From CAVYHJ01 sp963768165 [NCBI: uncultured bacterium] (GTDB lineage Bacteria; UBP4; UBA4092), in NCBI GenBank assembly GCA_963768165.1, contig CAVYHJ010000002.1, forward strand, positions 1,054,001-1,118,000: a DNA stretch of 64,000 nt, in the 5' to 3' direction. A model generated the notes under the pieces. The model made no database searches. It was not told the origin of the DNA and worked only from the letters and a program-made list of their open reading frames with translations. A program made the position numbers and the translations under genes. This document shows, in pieces, positions 9,290 to 18,656 of the stretch. Each line of letters begins with the position of its first letter. Within the stretch, counting starts at the first letter, position 1.

Positions 9290-10741
9290 ATGGTATTCAG
9301 TTCCTATGTATTCATTTTCTTTTTCCTGCCTTCCGCGTTACTGGCTTATTATATTTCACCCCCCAAAATCCGTAACTATACCCTGACACTTTTTAGTTAT
9401 GTCTTTTACGGATGGGCAAACCCGATCTTCATGCTCCTCATGTTCGGCTCCACTGTGCTGGACTACACCTCCGGATTAGTGGTCTCTCAACAATGGGATT
9501 TTAGCAAACCCATCGAACCCCTTTCCAAAGGGACAACTAGAAACCGGTTTCAAAAAATCGCCGTCACAGTGACCATCATCTCCAATCTTTCGTTGCTTGG
9601 ATTTTTTAAATATTTTAATTTTACGTTGCAAAATTACATCACCGTCATGTCTTTGATGGGAATAGATGTTTCCCATGTCCAGGGATTTTTTAGAATCGTT
9701 TTACCGTTGGGATTAAGTTTTTACACATTTCATTCTATGAGTTATGCGATTGATGTATATCGCGGGGATGCCAAAGCCATTCGGAATTTCATTGATTATG
9801 CCTGTTATATTTCCATGTTTCCGCAATTGGTGGCCGGTCCCATAATACGTTTTCAAGAAATTTCAGACCAATTGGTATTTCGGACTCTGACTATGGAAAA
9901 GTTTGCCCGTGGGGTAGCTTTTTTCTCTCTCGGACTGGGTAAAAAAGTCCTCTTGGCAAATCCCTGTGGAAAAATTGCTGATATGGTGTTTAATACAGGT
10001 GTGATTCACTGGTTGACAGCATGGTATGGCGTACTGGCCTACGCGTTCCAAATCTATTTTGATTTCAGTGGCTACTCCGATATGGCTATCGGACTGGGTT
10101 TAATGCTGGGATTCGTGTTTGCAAAAAATTTTGATTCGCCATATCACTCCCAATCCATTACTGAGTTTTGGCGACGGTGGCATCTTTCTCTTTCTTTTTG
10201 GTTGCGGGATTATTTATATATTCCTTTAGGCGGTAATCGTAAAGGGAACATTCGGACTTATGTCAATTTGTTTTTAGTCATGTTTTTAGGCGGTTTATGG
10301 CATGGGGCCAGTTGGAATTTTGCTGTTTGGGGATCTATTCATGGTGGGATGTTGGGATTGGAACGGCTCCAGGGAAAAAATAGTTATTACCGCTGGATGC
10401 CTGCTCCTGCTCGTGTTTTCCTGACTTTCATCATTCTATTAATTACCTGGGTATTTTTTCGAGCGGGTTCTCTATCGGTTGCTTTAAAATATTTAAAATC
10501 TATGTTTGGTGCAATTACACCGAGTATGAATTCCTACCTCATTAATGTCATTATTTATAATCCTTATTATATTACGTGTCTGCTGATGGCAGGAATTATC
10601 ACTTGGACTTGCCCGCAAACGTGGGATTTTACAAAGAAGTTAAATGGATGGAAATTTGTCTACATTGTTGGAATTTTTCTGCTTTCGGTGGCACTCTTAA
10701 CCACTCAATCGTATAACCCGTTCATCTATTTCATATTCTAA
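9290..10741 (+). CDS. MBOAT-family O-acyltransferase (AlgI/DltB-like)
   Basis: A 483-residue integral membrane protein with about ten helices. It brings acyl (usually acetyl) groups across the membrane for O-acylation of an extracellular polysaccharide. The diagnostic stretches are FFPQLVAGPIIRF-like (here SMFPQLVAGPIIRF), the FDFSGYSDMAIGLGLMLGF motif, FWRRWHLSLSFWLRDYLYIPLGGNRKG, and GGLWHGASWNFAVWG with the catalytic His near residue 338. The length is standard for AlgI. Its stop codon overlaps the next start (TAATG at 10739-10743), so it is translationally coupled to the AlgJ-like gene, the usual two-component acetylation module. Confidence 0.95.
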   Translation: MVFSSYVFIFFFLPSALLAYYISPPKIRNYTLTLFSYVFYGWANPIFMLLMFGSTVLDYTSGLVVSQQWDFSKPIEPLSKGTTRNRFQKIAVTVTIISNLSLLGFFKYFNFTLQNYITVMSLMGIDVSHVQGFFRIVLPLGLSFYTFHSMSYAIDVYRGDAKAIRNFIDYACYISMFPQLVAGPIIRFQEISDQLVFRTLTMEKFARGVAFFSLGLGKKVLLANPCGKIADMVFNTGVIHWLTAWYGVLAYAFQIYFDFSGYSDMAIGLGLMLGFVFAKNFDSPYHSQSITEFWRRWHLSLSFWLRDYLYIPLGGNRKGNIRTYVNLFLVMFLGGLWHGASWNFAVWGSIHGGMLGLERLQGKNSYYRWMPAPARVFLTFIILLITWVFFRAGSLSVALKYLKSMFGAITPSMNSYLINVIIYNPYYITCLLMAGIITWTCPQTWDFTKKLNGWKFVYIVGIFLLSVALLTTQSYNPFIYFIF

Positions 10742-12075
10742 TGAAATCAGGAAAATTAATGTCTAAGAATGAAAAAATAATACTTAACCGGGAAGAAATT
10801 GCCAAACGGGAAATTGGCATCACGCAAATTTCCGGAAAATTATCTGTTTTTTTTACGATCTTTTTCCTGTTTTGTATCTTTAGTTATCCATTACTGCAAA
10901 TCGGATACGAATATATTGGTTTACATGAAAAAGTACCCCAGACTTTGAAAATATTATATCCCTCGGAAACTACCACATGGAAAAAGCTGCTAACGTCCAA
11001 TAATAAATTTTTAGACTATATCCATTCCTATGAGAATACCTTAAATGACCAGTCTTTATTGAGAAAATATCTCCTTCCTACGGTACAGACATTTCTTTTT
11101 AGAAGTTTTCATATCACCGTGGAAAATGTTGAGGTAGGTAAGGACCAATGGTTTTTTAACAAAGGGGATTTGATCTATCTAACCGCACCAGGATTTCTAA
11201 ATAAAAAGTTTCAAAAAGATCGAATTCCCGAAAACAATCCAGCTTCTCCGGATCCGGTACATACGATTTTGGACTTTAATCATTATCTTTCGGGATCGGG
11301 CATTCAATTGATTATACTCCCCATGCCTGTAAAAGGTTCCCTCTATCCTGAAAAATATTCTTCCTATTTATCCCATGTCGATCTTCCTTTGGAAAATAGT
11401 TCCTTTAATCAATTTAAAGATATTTTAATCCAACACGGAGTACTGGTTTTTGATCCCGGCCCGATTTTTGCGGATGCGAAACAAAAAGGAATACAACCTT
11501 TTTTGCGGACGGACACCCATTGGAAATCAGATGGGATGCTTTTAGTCGCGCGTGAGTTAGGCAAGTTCATTAAGTCTCATGTAGCATTGCCACCTCAAAA
11601 AAAGGGTTACTACACAGCCTCCGAATCACAGAGTAGTACTCTTGGAGATCTCGTGGGTTTGTCAAAATTAACTCATCCTGAACATTACATTGCACTTGAA
11701 TATATTCATCTGCGGAAAATATACCAGGATGGAATTACTCTATCCAATGAGCATAATTCGGATGTATTACTCATGGGAGACAGCTTTTTAAAGATATATT
11801 CTGTTGAGACAGATTGGTGGGGATATGATGCCGGATTCAGTGAAAATCTTTCGTATGAATTACAACGGCCTGTCGAGACAATCTCTATTAACGGCGGCGG
11901 ATCTTATGCCGTCAGGGAAGATTTGGCGAATAAGCTGGAAAAAGATAAAAATTATCTGGCGGGGAAAAAGCTGGTCATTTGGGAATTTACCAATAATGTC
12001 CTTGTTAAAGGATTCTACGGAAATTGGACTGAGATCGATTTCAATAAAATCGCCCCGATAGCAAAAACGGATTGA
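10741..12075 (+). CDS. AlgJ/AlgX-like SGNH hydrolase, polysaccharide O-acetyltransferase partner
   Basis: A 444-residue protein with an uncleaved N-terminal helix (about residues 32-58) and a large periplasmic SGNH-type domain. Visible landmarks are KDQWFFNKGD (~140), the catalytic LRTDTHWKSDG with Asp258 and His260, and the nucleophile loop LLMGDSFLK with Ser348. This combination is typical of AlgJ/AlgX proteins, which transfer acetyl from the MBOAT partner to a glycan. The start overlaps the MBOAT stop by 1 bp; a second Met at codon 7 (10759) is an alternative. The stop abuts the stop of the convergent aldo/keto reductase with no spacer. The polysaccharide is unknown; there are no alginate polymerase genes nearby. 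Confidence 0.87.
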   Translation: MKSGKLMSKNEKIILNREEIAKREIGITQISGKLSVFFTIFFLFCIFSYPLLQIGYEYIGLHEKVPQTLKILYPSETTTWKKLLTSNNKFLDYIHSYENTLNDQSLLRKYLLPTVQTFLFRSFHITVENVEVGKDQWFFNKGDLIYLTAPGFLNKKFQKDRIPENNPASPDPVHTILDFNHYLSGSGIQLIILPMPVKGSLYPEKYSSYLSHVDLPLENSSFNQFKDILIQHGVLVFDPGPIFADAKQKGIQPFLRTDTHWKSDGMLLVARELGKFIKSHVALPPQKKGYYTASESQSSTLGDLVGLSKLTHPEHYIALEYIHLRKIYQDGITLSNEHNSDVLLMGDSFLKIYSVETDWWGYDAGFSENLSYELQRPVETISINGGGSYAVREDLANKLEKDKNYLAGKKLVIWEFTNNVLVKGFYGNWTEIDFNKIAPIAKTD

Positions 12076-13020
12076 TTAAGCACTCGCCTGATTCAATACT
12101 TCCATGGAAGTGGAATCCAATTGAAGTTTTGTCGCTTCGATTAAATCCGTTAATTGTTCCAAACTGGTGGCGCTGGCAATCGGAGCGGTGATACTGGGAC
12201 GCGCCATTAGCCATGCTACTGCCATCCGCGCAGGTGTGGACTGGTGCTTTTTCGCCACTTCATCCAATGCTTTGAGAATACGGAATCCCCGTTCATTCAA
12301 ATATTTCTTGATACCTTGCCCCCGTTTACTCTTTGAGAAATCATTCTCCGACCGGTATTTTCCGGTGAGAAACCCGCTGGCTAACGAAAAATATGGGATT
12401 ACGCCCAACCCATTTTTCTGACAGACGGGTTCTAAGTTGGTTTCATAATCCGCCCGGTCATAAAGATTATACAAAGGCTGTAAACACTGATAACCGGGAT
12501 AGCCAAGTTTCTTGCTTACTTCGACAGCTTGCGCCAACCGTTCCGCGTTGTAATTCGACGCACCAATTGCTCGCACCTTCCCCTGTTTGATTAACTGTGC
12601 GTACGCTTCCAACGTTTCTTCCAACGGTGTCTCGGCATCGTCAATATGCGATTGGTATAAATCAATGTAGTCCGTCTGGAGACGTTTCAGCGAATCTTCA
12701 ACGGCTTGTAGAATATAAGCCTTTTTAAGTCCCTTTTTCCCCGGACCCATTTCCGACCCGACTTTCGTGGCAATAATGACCTTGTTCCGGTTCCCCCGCT
12801 TGAGCCACTTTCCTATAATCGTTTCCGAGTCCCCACCCTTGTTCCCCGGAACCCATTTCGAATAAATGTCTGCCGTGTCTATAAAGTTAAAGCCTGCGGA
12901 AATAAATTTATCCAATAACGTAAACGAGGTCGCTTCATCTACCGTCCATCCAAATATATTTCCGCCAAAACAGAGTGGCGATACTTCCAATCCTGAATTT
13001 CCAAGCTTGCGACTTTTCAT
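12076..13020 (-). CDS. Aldo/keto reductase
   Basis: A 314-residue cytosolic NADPH-dependent oxidoreductase with a TIM barrel. It begins MKSRKLGNSGLEVSPLCFGGNIFGW and has the catalytic tetrad positions in DTADIYS (Asp, Tyr), IIATKVG (Lys) and YQSHIDD (His), followed by AIGASNYNAERLAQ and the C-terminal cofactor loop. The length and motifs fit the Tas/YajO-like branch. The substrate cannot be told from sequence. It is a single gene, convergent with the AlgJ-like gene and directly adjoining its stop codon. A GGAGGAAAGAG-like ribosome site lies just upstream of the ATG. Confidence 0.92.
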   Translation of the reverse strand: MKSRKLGNSGLEVSPLCFGGNIFGWTVDEATSFTLLDKFISAGFNFIDTADIYSKWVPGNKGGDSETIIGKWLKRGNRNKVIIATKVGSEMGPGKKGLKKAYILQAVEDSLKRLQTDYIDLYQSHIDDAETPLEETLEAYAQLIKQGKVRAIGASNYNAERLAQAVEVSKKLGYPGYQCLQPLYNLYDRADYETNLEPVCQKNGLGVIPYFSLASGFLTGKYRSENDFSKSKRGQGIKKYLNERGFRILKALDEVAKKHQSTPARMAVAWLMARPSITAPIASATSLEQLTDLIEATKLQLDSTSMEVLNQASA

Positions 13021-13171
13021 ATTCTCTTTCCTCCTGCAATTAGGGTTTATAAATATTATAATGTATTTCTAAAATTTTGTCGGAGGGGTTGTTTGTTTTT
13101 AGGGGTTTGGTATTGAGGGAGTACAATATACGACTACAGAATCACTCGGTATAACAGAGAAAGGCATTAAA

Positions 13172-14212
13172 TTAATCCAAGATTTCCCAATATTTCTTTT
13201 CGACGGATAAGGGAAGAATCATGGCTCGTTCAATACTATTCATATCCCCGTATCCATCGTTATACCCGTCAACGGCATAAATGTAGGGATAATTAATCAC
13301 GGCGGACATCCCGCCTCGTCCTATATTTAAAGCAGGTTCACCTTGCCAACTCCCAACACTTCCTATGGAATAGATTGGAGCACTTTCTACAGGACCGGAT
13401 GCTCCTGCAAAGCTATATGGAGAACCGGAAATAATATAAAAATATTGCCCATCTGCAACAGCACCACCATCTGTATGTTGCGTAATAGTCGTATTAATAT
13501 CCTGCCAAGCACCCAATTCTCCATCGGGATATACCTGCGCTACTTCCGTAGGTCCTAAAGTCGTTTGTGAGAAACTAATCCCACCCGCAACATAGATATG
13601 ATTCTGAAAATAAATACCGGATAATCCTTGAGTAGGCATAGTTAATTGAGTGGTCGATAATACAAAAGGACCTAATGTGCCATCGGGATTAATGACGGCA
13701 TATTCCACTGAAGTAAGTACCGAATTCGCATCAGCTCCACCGATTACATAAATCCGATTGTTGGCAACCAATGCAACAAATTCTCCACTTGGGTCAAGTA
13801 ATTTTGAGGATAAAATACTCCAAGTACTCAAGGTACTGTCCACATTAACCGTTGCTCTCTCAACTGTATTTAAGATAATCTCACTCCAATACTCACCCCC
13901 TCCAATCAAATAGATGGAATTATTAGCAGTAACGGCGCCAAATTCAATAAAACTCGTCACCGGTAACTGATTCACATATTGCCAAGTCCCTAAACTGCCA
14001 TCGGGATTTATATAGGCTCTTTCAACACTGTCATTGGAAGGATTCATACCCCCTATGGCATACATATATCCTTGTATAATTACAGCTTGAAAACTATCCC
14101 GATACTCATTCATATAACTGATAATTTGCCAGTCAGAGAGAGTGTAGGTTGCATAAACACTCTCTCTGACCCATGCCCCGATGATCAACAGTAGCAATAT
14201 TCTTTTCAGCAT
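13172..14212 (-). CDS. Secreted kelch-repeat protein, array copy 3
   Basis: A 346-residue exported protein. A signal peptide (about 1-22, ending near VYA) is followed by six kelch-type repeats of the pattern 'Y.IGG...NSVERA.VN.DGTLG.W', predicting a beta-propeller. No catalytic residues are evident; such propellers usually bind carbohydrate or protein. It follows the GH fragment by 16 bp with no good ribosome site, so it may rely on coupling. This is the most downstream of three tandem copies. About 560 bp covering its 5' half and upstream junction appear identical to copy 2, while the 3' half differs mainly in the fourth and fifth repeats. It ends in EILD instead of EILE. Confidence 0.82.
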   Translation of the reverse strand: MLKRILLLLIIGAWVRESVYATYTLSDWQIISYMNEYRDSFQAVIIQGYMYAIGGMNPSNDSVERAYINPDGSLGTWQYVNQLPVTSFIEFGAVTANNSIYLIGGGEYWSEIILNTVERATVNVDSTLSTWSILSSKLLDPSGEFVALVANNRIYVIGGADANSVLTSVEYAVINPDGTLGPFVLSTTQLTMPTQGLSGIYFQNHIYVAGGISFSQTTLGPTEVAQVYPDGELGAWQDINTTITQHTDGGAVADGQYFYIISGSPYSFAGASGPVESAPIYSIGSVGSWQGEPALNIGRGGMSAVINYPYIYAVDGYNDGYGDMNSIERAMILPLSVEKKYWEILD

Positions 14213-14228
14213 ATTATTAAGTATAGCA

Positions 14229-15323
14229 CTAGGACGAAGGTTTTACGATAACTGCCAAATGTTTATTGAAATTCGTTCCCAAACCCACATTACTAATTTG
14301 CCCTGAGCTATCGGAAGTAGCATTTGCTTGATTCAACAATTGCGCCGTTTGGTCATTAAAAATGGATATTGTATACCCGGTATTTGACTCAAGCCCTTTC
14401 AAGGTTAATGTAATCCCCGAAATACTGGTACTGGTAGAGTAGGAATAATTGGCTAAATCCTTCATGAGCCAAATCAACATTTCCGTTGAATCCCCGGACG
14501 CAAAGGGATAAATCACAGCCCCGCTCGTATTCTCAACTGTTACCCTACTTGTCGCAGGATTATGTTGCATCTGCCCCCAGTCCAAAAGGTTGACTATACT
14601 ACTCAAACTGTACAGATTACTCGCCATATTATCTGTAATCGAATTCCATTCGTTGTTATTTTTATTTAAAAAGTCTGTACTATTTAGTAAATATCTCTGC
14701 TGGTAGATAAGTAAAGGATTATTTAACCCTTTAATATATACAGGCATATCCCACCGCATCCCGGTTCCAGCGGCTCCTGAAGCGATATGCGCCCAATTAA
14801 AATAAAGTTCGCAGGCTTCATCCAAATCCTGGTCTATATGCCGATCTACAGTATAACTTGAAGAGGTTGCCGGTTGTGCAAATTTCAACATAAGTATATT
14901 TTGCCCATTGGTTGTCATCACATCAACTATCGCAGGATTTTGATTGGTATAAAACAAAGGGGAATGTTCATCCGTCCAAAACGGTTTATTACTGCTGTCA
15001 AGAACATAGTTTAACCCGCTTTGCACATCATAAGCTACCCGGGTTGCCGCACTATCAATCACCCATTGATATCCCTCGGAAACTAACGAGTACCAATAGG
15101 TGCTGATAGTTGGATCATTGGATGTGGTGATAAAATCTACCGCCGGATATTGGATAGGATTCTTCGTCGCACTATCTATCGTTACTATCTCATTGTAATA
15201 ATGATTACTCATAAAATCTATATTCGGGTTGGTAAACAGGAAATTATCCCGATGACCACTGGAATCGGTTAACGTAGGAATCGCACTCGATGAAACGGTT
15301 CGCAGATGAGTGTGTCCCCAGGT
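14229..15323 (-). pseudogene. Duplicated C-terminal half of the glycoside hydrolase, array copy 3
   Basis: An open frame of about 365 codons homologous to the sequence after the TAG at 19743. It begins TWGHTHLRTVSS near 15323 and ends VIVKPSS. The N-terminal catalytic half is absent. The first Met (MSNHYYNE, 15212) falls inside the conserved domain, so it is not a credible native start. The end of a TIM-barrel domain is followed by a beta-sandwich-like tail ('GLESNTGYTISIFNDQ'). The frame is intact despite the lack of a start, which suggests recent origin or translation from an unusual site. A stretch at about 14650-14745 differs strongly from the other two copies. Confidence 0.75.
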
Positions 15324-15353
15324 CTGTAAATCATAGGTGTTAATATAACAATA

Positions 15354-15371
15354 TCGAGTCAGGAGACTCGA
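15354..15371. repeat. Short perfect hairpin at the unit junction (copy 2/3 boundary)
   Basis: TCGAGTC, a 4-nt AGGA loop, then GACTCGA. It lies between the kelch stop of copy 2 and the GH fragment of copy 3. There is no T-run, so it is not a classic terminator. Confidence 0.7.
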
Positions 15372-15387
15372 CCTAAAAGGAAGGCAA

Positions 15388-16428
15388 TTATTCCAAAATT
15401 TCCCAATATTTCTTTTCGACGGATAAGGGAAGAATCATGGCTCGTTCAATGCTATTCATATCCCCGTATCCATCGTTATACCCGTCAACGGCATAAATAT
15501 AAGGATAATTAATCACGGCGGACATTTCACCGCGTCCTATGTTTAAAGAAGGCTCGTATTGCCAACTCCCAACACTTGCTATGGAATACAATTGAGCACT
15601 TTCTACAGGGCCGGACGCTCCGGCATAGCTAGAATAACCCCCACCTACAATATAAAGATTTTGTCCATCGGTCACAGCATCAGTTTCTATATGCGATGTT
15701 ATTGTAGTATTAATATCATGCCAAGCACCTAATTCTCCATCGGGATACACCTGTGCTACTTCTGTGGGACCTATGATAGTATTTGAGCCACTAATCCCAC
15801 CCGCAACATAGATATGATTTTGAAAATAAATCCCTGATAATCCCCTTGTAGGCATAATCAGATGTGTTGTAGACCATGCAAAAGGACCCAACGTCCCATC
15901 AGAATTGATAGATGCATATTCTATTGTATTAAGTACCGAATTCGCATCAGCTCCACCGATTACATAAATCCGATTGTTGGCAACCAATGCAACAAATTCT
16001 CCACTTGGGTCAAGTAATTTTGAGGATAAAATACTCCAAGTACTCAAGGTACTGTCCACATTAACCGTTGCTCTCTCAACTGTATTTAAGATAATCTCAC
16101 TCCAATACTCACCCCCTCCAATCAAATAGATGGAATTATTAGCAGTAACGGCGCCAAATTCAATAAAACTCGTCACCGGTAACTGATTCACATATTGCCA
16201 AGTCCCTAAACTGCCATCGGGATTTATATAGGCTCTTTCAACACTGTCATTGGAAGGATTCATACCCCCTATGGCATACATATATCCTTGTATAATTACA
16301 GCTTGAAAACTATCCCGATACTCATTCATATAACTGATAATTTGCCAGTCAGAGAGAGTGTAGGTTGCATAAACACTCTCTCTGACCCATGCCCCGATGA
16401 TCAACAGTAGCAATATTCTTTTCAGCAT
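15388..16428 (-). CDS. Secreted kelch-repeat protein, array copy 2
   Basis: A 346-residue exported beta-propeller protein with the same signal peptide (MLKRILLLLIIGAWVRESVYA) as copy 3 and the same six kelch-like repeats. The first ~170 residues are identical to copy 3. Repeats four and five carry substitutions such as SGSNTIIGPTEV and GGGYSSYAGASGPVE, and the end is shared by all copies (AVDGYNDGYGDMNSIERAMILPLSVEKKYWEILE). It lies 16 bp after its GH fragment. Its role is inferred to be surface carbohydrate or adhesin binding; nothing shows enzymatic activity. Confidence 0.82.
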   Translation of the reverse strand: MLKRILLLLIIGAWVRESVYATYTLSDWQIISYMNEYRDSFQAVIIQGYMYAIGGMNPSNDSVERAYINPDGSLGTWQYVNQLPVTSFIEFGAVTANNSIYLIGGGEYWSEIILNTVERATVNVDSTLSTWSILSSKLLDPSGEFVALVANNRIYVIGGADANSVLNTIEYASINSDGTLGPFAWSTTHLIMPTRGLSGIYFQNHIYVAGGISGSNTIIGPTEVAQVYPDGELGAWHDINTTITSHIETDAVTDGQNLYIVGGGYSSYAGASGPVESAQLYSIASVGSWQYEPSLNIGRGEMSAVINYPYIYAVDGYNDGYGDMNSIERAMILPLSVEKKYWEILE

Positions 16429-16444
16429 ATTATTAAGTATAGCA

Positions 16445-17536
16445 CTAGGACGAAGGTTTTACGATAACTGCCAAATGTTTATTGAAACTAGTGCCAAGAC
16501 TGACATTACTAATTTGTCCTGAGCCATCGGAAGTAGCATTTGCTTGATTCAACAATTGCGCCGTTTGGTCATTAAAAATGGATATTGTATACCCCGTATT
16601 TGTCTCAAGTCCGGTCAAGGTTAATGTAATCCCCGAAATACTGGTACTGGTAGAGTAGGAATAATTGGCTAAATCCTTCATGAGCCAAATCAACATTTCC
16701 GTGGAATCTCCAGACGCAAAGGGATAAATCACTGCCCCGCTGGTATTCTCGACTGTCACCCGACTCGTCGCAGGAATATGTTGCATCTGTCCCCAGTCTA
16801 ATAGATTCACTATACTACTCAAACTATACAAAGTAGACCCCATACTATCTGTAATGGAATTCCATTCATTGTTATTTTTATTTAAAAAATACGTAGTATC
16901 AATTAAATACCTTTGATTATGAAGAATAGTATCATGTGCGGTTGCAATGTATACGGGCATATCCCAACGCATCCCGGTTCCAGCGGCTCCTGAAGCGATA
17001 TGCGCCCAATTAAAATAAAGTTCGCAGGCTTCATCCAAATCCTGGTCTATATGCCGATCTACAGTATAACTTGAAGAGGTTGCCGGTTGTGCAAATTTCA
17101 ACATAAGTATATTTTGCCCATTGGTTGTCATCACATCAACTATCGCAGGATTTTGATTGGTATAAAACAAAGGGGAATGTTCATCCGTCCAAAACGGTTT
17201 ATTACTGCTGTCAAGAACATAGTTTAACCCGCTTTGAACATCATAGGCTACCCGGGTTGCCGCACTATCTATCACCCATTGATATCCCTCGGAAACTAAC
17301 GAGTACCAATAGGTGCTGATAGTTGGATCATTGGATGTGGTGATAAAATCTACTGCCGGATATTCGATAGGATTCTTTAACGCACTATCTATCGTTACTA
17401 TCTCGTTATAATAATGATTACTCATAAAATCCAAATTCGGGTTGGTAAACAGGAAGTTATCTCGATGACCACTGGAATCGGTTAACGTAGGAATCGCACT
17501 CGATGAAACGGTTCGCAGATGAGTGTGTCCCCAGGT
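16445..17536 (-). pseudogene. Duplicated C-terminal half of the glycoside hydrolase, array copy 2
   Basis: An open frame of about 364 codons from TWGHTHLRTVSS to VIVKPSS without the N-terminal catalytic half. Upstream of the TWGH sequence the frame reads YINTYDLQ, with CAG where the parent gene has TAG. The segment near 16868-16965 encodes YIATAHDTILHNQRYLIDTTYF, different from the matching part of copies 1 and 3, while both flanks are nearly identical. The annotatable start MDFMSN (17434) is internal to the domain. Treated as a gene fragment, although an unbroken frame means expression cannot be excluded. Confidence 0.75.
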
Positions 17537-17566
17537 CTGTAAATCATAGGTGTTAATATAACAATA

Positions 17567-17584
17567 TCGAGTCAGGAGACTCGA
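17567..17584. repeat. Short perfect hairpin at the unit junction (copy 1/2 boundary)
   Basis: The same TCGAGTC-AGGA-GACTCGA hairpin as at 15354, at the same place relative to the kelch stop codon. It is absent after the last kelch gene (below 13172) and at the parent GH joint, so it marks the duplication joints. Confidence 0.7.
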
Positions 17585-17600
17585 CCTAAAAGGAAGGCAA

Positions 17601-18641
17601 TTATTCCAAAATTTCCCAATATTTCTTTTCGACGGATAAGGGAAGAATCATGGCTCGTTCAATACTATTCATATCCCCGTATCCATCGTTATACCCGTCA
17701 ACGGCATAAATGTAGGGATAATTAATCACGGCGGACATTCCGCCGCGTCCAATGTTTAAAGAAGGTTCGTATTGCCAACTCCCGACACTTCCAATAGAAT
17801 ATAATTGAGCACTTTCTACAGGACCGGATTCTCCTACTCCGCTGGAAGCAAATCCGCCAACAATATAAAGATATTGTCCATCGGTTACAGCATCCGTTTC
17901 ATCATGTTGCGTCATCGTCGTATTGATATCCTGCCACGCACCTAGCTCTCCATCGGGATATACCTGCGCTACTTCCGTAGGTTTTGGACCTGCACCGCCC
18001 TCTACAACCTTGCCTCCTGTAACATAGATATGATTTTGAAAATAAATCCCAGATAACCCCCCTTCAGGCATTGTTAGATGCGTGGTAGACCACACAAAAG
18101 GACCCAAGGTACCATCAGTATTAAGGTCGGCATATTCCACTGTATTAAGTACCGAAGTCGCATCCGCTCCACCGATCACATAAATCCGATTGTTAGCAAC
18201 CACTGTAACAAAATCCCCACTTGGATCAAGTAATGTTGAGGATAAAATACTCCACGTACTTAAAGTACTGTCCGCATTCACCGTCGCTCTCTCAACCGTA
18301 TTTAAGATAATATCACTCCAATATTCACCACCACCAATCAGATAAATAGAATTATTAGCAGTAACCGCTCCAAATTGAACAAAACTTGTCACCGGTAACT
18401 CATTCACATATTGCCAAGGACCAAGGTTTCCATTTGTCAGCAACTGCGCACGTTCCACACTGTCATTAGCATTTTCTCCTCCTATAGCATACATATATCC
18501 CTGTATAATTACAGCTTGAAAATCAAAACGATACTCATTCATATAACTAATAATCTGCCAGTCGGTGAGAGTGTAGGTTGCATAAGCACTCTGCATCACC
18601 AAGATACTAACAGTGAATAAAAGCAAACGTTTCAAATGCAT
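17601..18641 (-). CDS. Secreted kelch-repeat protein, array copy 1
   Basis: A 346-residue exported kelch protein with a different signal peptide (MHLKRLLLFTVSILVMQSAYA) and a more diverged first repeat (GGENANDSVERAQLLTNGNLGPWQ) than copies 2 and 3, but a near-identical C-terminal quarter. Repeat four contains KVVEGGAGPKPTEV. Being next to the parent GH gene and the most diverged, it is probably the founder copy. It starts 16 bp after the end of the GH frame, without an evident ribosome site. Confidence 0.82.
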   Translation of the reverse strand: MHLKRLLLFTVSILVMQSAYATYTLTDWQIISYMNEYRFDFQAVIIQGYMYAIGGENANDSVERAQLLTNGNLGPWQYVNELPVTSFVQFGAVTANNSIYLIGGGEYWSDIILNTVERATVNADSTLSTWSILSSTLLDPSGDFVTVVANNRIYVIGGADATSVLNTVEYADLNTDGTLGPFVWSTTHLTMPEGGLSGIYFQNHIYVTGGKVVEGGAGPKPTEVAQVYPDGELGAWQDINTTMTQHDETDAVTDGQYLYIVGGFASSGVGESGPVESAQLYSIGSVGSWQYEPSLNIGRGGMSAVINYPYIYAVDGYNDGYGDMNSIERAMILPLSVEKKYWEILE

Positions 18642-18656
18642 ATATCAAGTATAGCA

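Noticed and set aside
15360-15400. Programmed frameshift joining kelch copy 2 to the GH fragment of copy 3
   Set aside because: The GH frame is open through the kelch end, but the GGGAAATTTT stretch is not in the right phase for a -1 slippery heptamer and no downstream structure beyond the small hairpin is present.
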